NCBI RefSeq assembly: GCF_027580225.2
Contig: NC_073352.2
Span: 37,325,501 to 37,389,500, forward strand
Length of the DNA stretch: 64,000 bases
Source of the DNA: Misgurnus anguillicaudatus
Lineage: Eukaryota; Chordata; Actinopteri; Cypriniformes; Cobitidae
Direction: 5' to 3'
Both the position numbers and the translations under genes were made by a program. Each line of letters begins with the position of its first letter. Position 1 is the first letter of the stretch. Positions 57,138-64,000 of the stretch are shown piece by piece. The notes under the pieces are model-generated. The model was not told where the DNA came from and did not search any database. It worked only from the letters and a program-made list of their open reading frames with translations.

Positions 57138-59898
57138 TATATACCTGATGGCACCTGTTCGCCCTACCGTCCCCCGCGAAGGGGGAACCCGCCGGGTCTG
57201 CGGCCGGGAGGGTGCGCCTCGGTCGGCCTGGGGGACCGGAGATACTTCCGGTCGAAAATCCGAATTTCGTTACAGCGCCGCTCCGGCGCCTCGGGCCCGG
57301 GTCCTTCGACCTTCAGGTCGGTCGGTCCGCCGGAGGGGCCCTTTCGAACGAGCCCACCCGCGAGTATCTGGCCCTTTCCGCAGCGGAGATACGGGGTGCC
57401 GTCTCCGGATTTTCCCACGGCCGCTGCTCGGGCGCCTTAAGTCCCAGGACGTCGCCCTCGGGGTCGGTCGCTCTACCCGAGGGGACCTTTCGAACGAGCC
57501 CGCCCTCGACCCTCCGACCCTTTCCGCGGCCGATATACGGCGGTTCGAAAAAAAACGTTCGTCCGGAGTTTGCTCGCTTGTAGCGTCCGCTGCGTTCGTC
57601 CGCCGGAGGCGTGACCGGTCTCGTTCGAAAGGTCTTTCCCGGGGCTTTCCGGCGACGCCGGCCCCGAGTCCGTGCGACCCCGTGGACCGGAGATACTTCC
57701 GGTCGAATATCCGAATTTCGTTACCGCGCCGCTCCGGCGCCTCGGGCCCGGTGCCTTCGACCTTCGGGTCGATTTGTCTGCCGGATGGGCCCTTTCGAAC
57801 GAGCCCACCCGCGAGTATCTGGCCCTTTCCGCGGCGGAGATACGGGGGGCCGTCTCCGGATTTTCCCACGGCCGCTGCTCGGGCGCCTTAAGTCCGAGGA
57901 CGTCGCCCTCGGGGTCGGTCGCTCTACCCGAGGGGACCTTTCGAACGAGCCCGCCCTCGACCCTCCGACCCTTTCCGCGGCCGAGATACGGCGGATCGAA
58001 AAAAAAAAACGCTGGTCCGGAGTTCGCGCGCCCGTAGCGTCCGCTGCGTTCGTCCGCCGGAGGCGCGGCCGGTCTCGTTCAAAAGGTCTTTCCCGGGGCT
58101 TTCCGGCGACGCCGGGCCCGAGTCCGTGCGACCCCGTGGACCGGAGATACTTCCGGTCGAATATCCGAATTTCGTTACCGCGCCGCTCCGGCGCCTCGGG
58201 TCCGGGGCCTTCGAACTTCGGGTCGATTGGTCCGCCTGAGGGGCCCTTTCGAACGAGCCCACCCGCGAGTATCTGGCTCTTTCCGCGCCCGAGATACGGG
58301 GGGCCGTCACCGGATTTTCCCACGGCCGCTGCTCGGGCGCCTTAAGTCCGAGGACGTCGCCCTCGGGGTCGGTCGCTCTACCCGAGGGGACCTTTCGATC
58401 GAGCCCGCCCTCGACCCTCCGACCCTTTCCGCGGCCGAGATACGGCGGATCGAAAAAAAAACCGCTGGTCCGGAGTTTGCGCGCCCGTAGCGTCCGCTGC
58501 GTTTGTCCGCAGGAGGCGCGGCCGGTCTCGTTCAAAAGGTCTTTCCCGGGGCTTTTCGGCGACGCCGGCCCCGAGTCCGTGCGACCCCGGGGACCGGAGA
58601 TACTTCCGGTCGAATTTCGGAAAACTTCGAACGGCCGTATCTCGAACGCCTCGGGCCCGGGGCCTTCGAACTTCGGGTCGGTCGGTCCGCCGGAGGGGCC
58701 CTTTCGATCGAGCCCACCCGGGAGTATCTGGCCCCTTCCGCAGCGGAGATACAGGGGGCCGTCTCCGGATTTTCCCACTGCCGCTGCTCGGGCGCCTTAA
58801 GTCCGAGGACGTCGCCCTCGGGGTCGGTCGCTCTACCCGAGGAGACCTTTCGAATGAGCCCGCCCTCGACCCTCCGACCCTTTTCGCGGCCGAGATACGG
58901 CGGTTCGAAAAAAAAAAACGCTCGTCCGTAGTTCGCGCGCCCGTAGCGTCCGCTGCGTTCGTCCGTTGGAGGCGCGGCCGGTCTCGTTCGAAAGGTCTCT
59001 CTCGGGGCTTTCCGTTGACGCCAGCCTCGGGTCCGTGCGACCCCGGGGGCCGGAGATACGGACTTCCACCGCTGCACCTTTAAACGGCCGTAGCTCGGGC
59101 GCCTTAAGACCGAGACCTTAGCCCTTTGGGTCCCTCATCCTCCAGGAGGGGCCCTTTCCAACGACCCCACCCACGTCTCCGTACCCCTTTCCCCGGCCGA
59201 GATACGACCCCGGGAACATCGCCCCGTCAACCCGACCACCGTGCACCCGAGGCCGGCTTTGGACCCCGCGACGGACACCCTGGAGCTCGTACCCGGCGCA
59301 CCGTTTGGTCCCTGCCATCCCACTCTTAAGCACTCCCCCACCGAACTAAGCCCCATCCTCCCGGCCCTTCTGGAGAACCAAACAGTTGGTCAACCCCAAA
59401 ATTTCTCCAACCGTTGGTCAACCCGAAAGATTTTCCAGCAGTTGGTCAACCTCAATCGACTTAGGTTTTGGAGCGTTCGAGTTTCCAGCAGTTGGTCAAC
59501 CTCAATCGACTTAGGTTTTGGAGTGTTCGCGTTTCCAGCAGTTGGTCAACCTCAATCGACTTAGGTTTTGGAGCGTTCGCGTTTCCAGCAGTTGGTCAAC
59601 CTCAATCGACTTAGGCTCTGGAGCTTTCGCCTCTCCAGCAGTTGGTCAACCCCAACAACTTAGGCTCTTGAGCTTTTACTTCTCCAGCAGTTGGTCAACC
59701 CCATCGACTTAGGTTCTGGGGCGTTCGCTTCTCCTGCCATAGACTTAGGTTCTAGAGCTATCGCCTCTCCGACAGTTGGTCAACCCCAATCGACTTAGGC
59801 TCTGGAGCTTTCACTTCTCCAGCAGTTGGTCAACCCCATCGACTTAGGTTCTGGAGCTTTCGCCTCTCCGACAGTTGGTCAACCCCGATCGACTTAGC
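57138..59898. repeat. HOR unit 19, 2761 bp, four A-tract subunits, tandem twin of unit 20
   Basis: A-tracts begin near 57548, 57998, 58453 and 58908. Changes shared only with unit 20 are GGGTCTGCGGCC (about 57195), ACCTTCAGGTCGG (about 57309), GCTCGCTTGTAGCG (about 57574), GGTCGATTTGTCTG (about 57767) and CGTCCGTTGGAGG (about 58958). The first breaks the usual TTCG loop sequence to TTCA. CCGTTGACGCC near 59011 separates it from unit 20. Confidence 0.94.
59383..59898. repeat. Minisatellite block, end of unit 19
   Basis: Twelve repeats; carries the CAACAACTTAGG change, as in the block one unit upstream. Confidence 0.9.
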
Positions 59899-62659
59899 TA
59901 TATACCTGATGGCACCTGTTCGCCCTACCGTCCCCCGCGAAGGGGGAACCCGCCGGGTCTGCGGCCGGGAGGGTGCGCCTCGGTCGGCCTGGGGGACCGG
60001 AGATACTTCCGGTCGAAAATCCGAATTTCGTTACAGCGCCGCTCCGGCGCCTCGGGCCCGGGTCCTTCGACCTTCAGGTCGGTCGGTCCGCCGGAGGGGC
60101 CCTTTCGAACGAGCCCACCCGCGAGTATCTGGCCCTTTCCGCAGCGGAGATACGGGGTGCCGTCTCCGGATTTTCCCACGGCCGCTGCTCGGGCGCCTTA
60201 AGTCCCAGGACGTCGCCCTCGGGGTCGGTCGCTCTACCCGAGGGGACCTTTCGAACGAGCCCGCCCTCGACCCTCCGACCCTTTCCGCGGCCGATATACG
60301 GCGGTTCGAAAAAAAACGTTCGTCCGGAGTTTGCTCGCTTGTAGCGTCCGCTGCGTTCGTCCGCCGGAGGCGTGACCGGTCTCGTTCGAAAGGTCTTTCC
60401 CGGGGCTTTCCGGCGACGCCGGCCCCGAGTCCGTGCGACCCCGTGGACCGGAGATACTTCCGGTCGAATATCCGAATTTCGTTACCGCGCCGCTCCGGCG
60501 CCTCGGGCCCGGTGCCTTCGACCTTCGGGTCGATTTGTCTGCCGGATGGGCCCTTTCGAACGAGCCCACCCGCGAGTATCTGGCCCTTTCCGCGGCGGAG
60601 ATACGGGGGGCCGTCTCCGGATTTTCCCACGGCCGCTGCTCGGGCGCCTTAAGTCCGAGGACGTCGCCCTCGGGGTCGGTCGCTCTACCCGAGGGGACCT
60701 TTCGAACGAGCCCGCCCTCGACCCTCCGACCCTTTCCGCGGCCGAGATACGGCGGATCGAAAAAAAAAAACGCTGGTCCGGAGTTCGCGCGCCCGTAGCG
60801 TCCGCTGCGTTCGTCCGCCGGAGGCGCGGCCGGTCTCGTTCAAAAGGTCTTTCCCGGGGCTTTCCGGCGACGCCGGGCCCGAGTCCGTGCGACCCCGTGG
60901 ACCGGAGATACTTCCGGTCGAATATCCGAATTTCGTTACCGCGCCGCTCCGGCGCCTCGGGTCCGGGGCCTTCGAACTTCGGGTCGATTGGTCCGCCTGA
61001 GGGGCCCTTTCGAACGAGCCCACCCGCGAGTATCTGGCTCTTTCCGCGCCCGAGATACGGGGGGCCGTCACCGGATTTTCCCACGGCCGCTGCTCGGGCG
61101 CCTTAAGTCCGAGGACGTCGCCCTCGGGGTCGGTCGCTCTACCCGAGGGGACCTTTCGATCGAGCCCGCCCTCGACCCTCCGACCCTTTCCGCGGCCGAG
61201 ATACGGCGGATCGAAAAAAAAACCGCTGGTCCGGAGTTTGCGCGCCCGTAGCGTCCGCTGCGTTTGTCCGCAGGAGGCGCGGCCGGTCTCGTTCAAAAGG
61301 TCTTTCCCGGGGCTTTTCGGCGACGCCGGCCCCGAGTCCGTGCGACCCCGGGGACCGGAGATACTTCCGGTCGAATTTCGGAAAACTTCGAACGGCCGTA
61401 TCTCGAACGCCTCGGGCCCGGGGCCTTCGAACTTCGGGTCGGTCGGTCCGCCGGAGGGGCCCTTTCGATCGAGCCCACCCGGGAGTATCTGGCCCCTTCC
61501 GCAGCGGAGATACAGGGGGCCGTCTCCGGATTTTCCCACTGCCGCTGCTCGGGCGCCTTAAGTCCGAGGACGTCGCCCTCGGGGTCGGTCGCTCTACCCG
61601 AGGAGACCTTTCGAATGAGCCCGCCCTCGACCCTCCGACCCTTTTCGCGGCCGAGATACGGCGGTTCGAAAAAAAAAAACGCTCGTCCGTAGTTCGCGCG
61701 CCCGTAGCGTCCGCTGCGTTCGTCCGTTGGAGGCGCGGCCGGTCTCGTTCGAAAGGTCTCTCTCGGGGCTTTCCGTGGACGCCAGCCTCGGGTCCGTGCG
61801 ACCCCGGGGGCCGGAGATACGGACTTCCACCGCTGCACCTTTAAACGGCCGTAGCTCGGGCGCCTTAAGACCGAGACCTTAGCCCTTTGGGTCCCTCATC
61901 CTCCAGGAGGGGCCCTTTCCAACGACCCCACCCACGTCTCCGTACCCCTTTCCCCGGCCGAGATACGACCCCGGGAACATCGCCCCGTCAACCCGACCAC
62001 CGTGCACCCGAGGCCGGCTTTGGACCCCGCGACGGACACCCTGGAGCTCGTACCCGGCGCACCGTTTGGTCCCTGCCATCCCACTCTTAAGCACTCCCCC
62101 ACCGAACTAAGCCCCATCCTCCCGGCCCTTCTGGAGAACCAAACAGTTGGTCAACCCCAAAATTTCTCCAACCGTTGGTCAACCCGAAAGATTTTCCAGC
62201 AGTTGGTCAACCTCAATCGACTTAGGTTTTGGAGCGTTCGAGTTTCCAGCAGTTGGTCAACCTCAATCGACTTAGGTTTTGGAGTGTTCGCGTTTCCAGC
62301 AGTTGGTCAACCTCAATCGACTTAGGTTTTGGAGCGTTCGCGTTTCCAGCAGTTGGTCAACCTCAATCGACTTAGGCTCTGGAGCTTTCGCCTCTCCAGC
62401 AGTTGGTCAACCCCAACGACTTAGGCTCTTGAGCTTTTACTTCTCCAGCAGTTGGTCAACCCCATCGACTTAGGTTCTGGGGCGTTCGCTTCTCCTGCCA
62501 TAGACTTAGGTTCTAGAGCTATCGCCTCTCCGACAGTTGGTCAACCCCAATCGACTTAGGCTCTGGAGCTTTCACTTCTCCAGCAGTTGGTCAACCCCAT
62601 CGACTTAGGTTCTGGAGCTTTCGCCTCTCCGACAGTTGGTCAACCCCGATCGACTTAGC
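59899..62659. repeat. HOR unit 20, 2761 bp, tandem twin of unit 19
   Basis: A-tracts begin near 60309, 60759, 61214 and 61669, at a constant offset of 2761 from unit 19. The differences I could see are CCGTGGACGCC near 61772 and, in the closing minisatellite, CAACGACTT where the twin has CAACAACTT. Confidence 0.94.
62144..62659. repeat. Minisatellite block, end of unit 20
   Basis: Twelve repeats, common type without the CAACAACTT change of the two preceding blocks. Confidence 0.9.
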
Positions 62660-64000
62660 TATATACCTGATGGCACCTGTTTGCCCTACCGTCCCCCGCG
62701 AAGGGGGAACCCGCCGGGTCCGCGGCCGGGAGGGTGCGCCTCGGTCGGCCTGGGGGACCGGAGATACTTCCGGTCGAAAATCCGAATTTCGTTACAGCGC
62801 CGCTCCGGCGCCTCGGGCCCGGGTCCTTCGACCTTCGGGTCGGTCGGTCCGCCGGAGGGGCCCTTTCGAACGAGCCCACCTGCGAGTATCTGGCCTTTTC
62901 CGCGGCGGAGATACGGGGGGCCGTCTCCGGATTTTCCCACGGCCGCTGCTCGGGCGCCTTAAGTCCCAGGACGTCGCCCTCGGGGTCGGTCGCTCTACCC
63001 GAGGGGACCTTTCGAACGAGCCCGCCCTCGACCCTCCGACCCTTTCCGCGGCCGAGATACGGCGGTTCGAAAAAAAAAAAACGCTCGTCCGGAGTTTGCT
63101 CGCCCGTAGCGTCCGCTGCGTTCGTCCGCCGGAGGCGCGGCCGGTCTCGTTCGAAAGGTCTTTCCCGGGGCTTTCCGGCGACGCCGGCCCCGAGTCCGTG
63201 CGACCCCGTGGACCGAAGATACTTCCGGTCGAATATCCGAATTTCGTTACAGCGCCGGTCCGGCGCCTCGGGTCCGGGGCCTTCGACCTTCGGGTCGGTC
63301 GGTCCGCCGGAGGGGCCCTTTCGAACGAGCCCACCCGCGAGTATCTGGCCCTTTCCGCAGCGGAGATACGGGGTGCCGACTCCGGATTTTCCCACGGCCG
63401 CTGCTCGGGCGCCTTAAGTCCCAGGACGTCGCCCTCGGGGTCGATCGCTCTACCCGAGGGGACCTTTCGAACGAGCCCGCCCTCGACCCTCCGACCCTTT
63501 CCGCGGCCGAGATACGGCGGTTCGAAAAAAAACGTTCGTCCGGAGTTTGCTCGCCCGTAGCGTCCGCTGCGTTCGTCCGCCGGAGGCGTGACCGGTCTCG
63601 TTCGAAAGGTCTTTCCCGGGGCTTTCCGGCGACGCCGGCCCCGAGTCCGTGCGACCCCGTGGACCGGAGATACTTCCGGTCGAATATCCGAATTTCGTTA
63701 CCGCGCCGCTCCGGCGCCTCGGGCCCGGTGCCTTTGACCTTCGGGTCGATTGGTCTGCCGGATGGGCCCTTTCGAACGAGCCCACCCGCGAGTATCTGGC
63801 CCTTTCCGCGGCGGAGATACGGGGGGCCGTCTCCGGATTTTCCCACGGCCGCTGCTCGGGCGCCTTAAGTCCGAGGACGTCGCCCTCGGGGTCGGTCGCT
63901 CTACCCGAGGGGACCTTTCGAACGAGCCCGCCCTCGACCCTCCGACCCTTTCCGCGGCCGAGATACGGCGGATCGAAAAAAAAAAACGCTGGTCCGGAGT
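62660..64000. repeat. HOR unit 21, partial, truncated by the window end
   Basis: A-tracts begin near 63070, 63527 and 63976. It resembles the heads of units 7 and 18 (CCCACCTGCGAG near 62877, GTGCCTTTGACC near 63728). Local changes are CACCTGTTTGCCC at about 62675 and GACCGAAGATAC at about 63212, the latter damaging one arm of the dyad. The array clearly continues past the end. Confidence 0.92.

Larger units (their letters stand above)
1..64000. repeat. Nested higher-order tandem repeat array (satellite or spacer-like), gene-free
   Basis: The whole window is one array; every stretch can be assigned to one of four modules. These are the ~455 bp subunits ending in A-tracts, a terminal block of about 464 bp, a 516 bp minisatellite block, and the TATATA junction. 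Twenty complete higher-order units (HORs) and two partial ones follow head to tail in the same orientation. Base composition is strongly GC-rich in the subunits: positions 901-960 contain 45 G/C out of 60 and about 15 CpG. It is nearer half in the minisatellite. Open frames run in all six frames through identical repeat text and give low-complexity R/P/G/S-rich translations, so none is called as a gene. The array extends beyond both window ends. It may be a centromeric or heterochromatic satellite, or a spacer related to rDNA; the sequence alone does not decide. Confidence 0.95.

Noticed and set aside
1..64000. Window considered as rDNA with rRNA genes, or as a bacterial or plasmid region
   Set aside because: No conserved rRNA stretch was found in 64 kb, and no bacterial gene organisation, ribosome binding sites or operons are visible. 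An rDNA-spacer origin remains possible but is unproven.

Overview
This 64 kb window contains no gene that I can support. From end to end it is one nested tandem-repeat array, GC-rich and CpG-rich. The organism is almost certainly a eukaryote, because long, hierarchically homogenised satellite arrays of this kind are a feature of nuclear heterochromatin or of ribosomal-DNA-type spacers. The species and chromosome cannot be named from the sequence. No 18S, 5.8S, 28S or 5S rRNA, tRNA, transposase, reverse transcriptase or conserved protein was recognised. The many open frames are by-products of stop-poor GC-rich repeats: they occur on both strands in all frames and translate to the same Arg/Pro/Gly/Ser-rich strings again and again.

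The array has three levels. (1) Degenerate monomers of about 146-161 bp are marked by a GAGATAC heptamer. (2) Three monomers make a subunit of about 455 bp that ends in a pure A-tract of 8-14 nt. (3) Two to six A-tract-ended subunits, plus a divergent terminal block of about 464 bp without an A-tract, plus a 516 bp minisatellite block of 49-50 bp repeats (core GTTGGTCAAC), make one higher-order unit (HOR). Each HOR starts at a single TATATA where the minisatellite meets the first subunit. The window holds the end of one HOR (1-463), twenty complete HORs, and the start of another (62660-64000). Complete HORs measure 1857, 2309, about 2765, about 3215 or about 3675 bp, so they differ in steps of one 455 bp subunit. 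Two are off-step: unit 1 (2916 bp) carries an extra 150 bp monomer, and unit 12 (2713 bp) lacks one 50 bp minisatellite repeat.

The array also records its own history. A block of 17-21 kb (1933-22843) recurs at 38233-55474 with shared private mutations, the two copies differing by one whole HOR. Units 8+9 recur as units 10+11 with a 4166 bp offset, and units 19 and 20 are a near-perfect 2761 bp tandem pair. Terminal blocks and minisatellites fall into a few linked variant types, and unit 1 is a visible recombinant. These patterns fit unequal exchange and gene conversion. Because the copies are so similar, assembly error must also be considered for the largest duplications.

Possible function is inference only. 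The layout of short repeats, then one TATATA, then GC-rich subunits with hairpin-capable dyads and A-tracts is reminiscent of rDNA intergenic spacers with repeated enhancers and spacer promoters. No rRNA gene lies within the window to confirm this.
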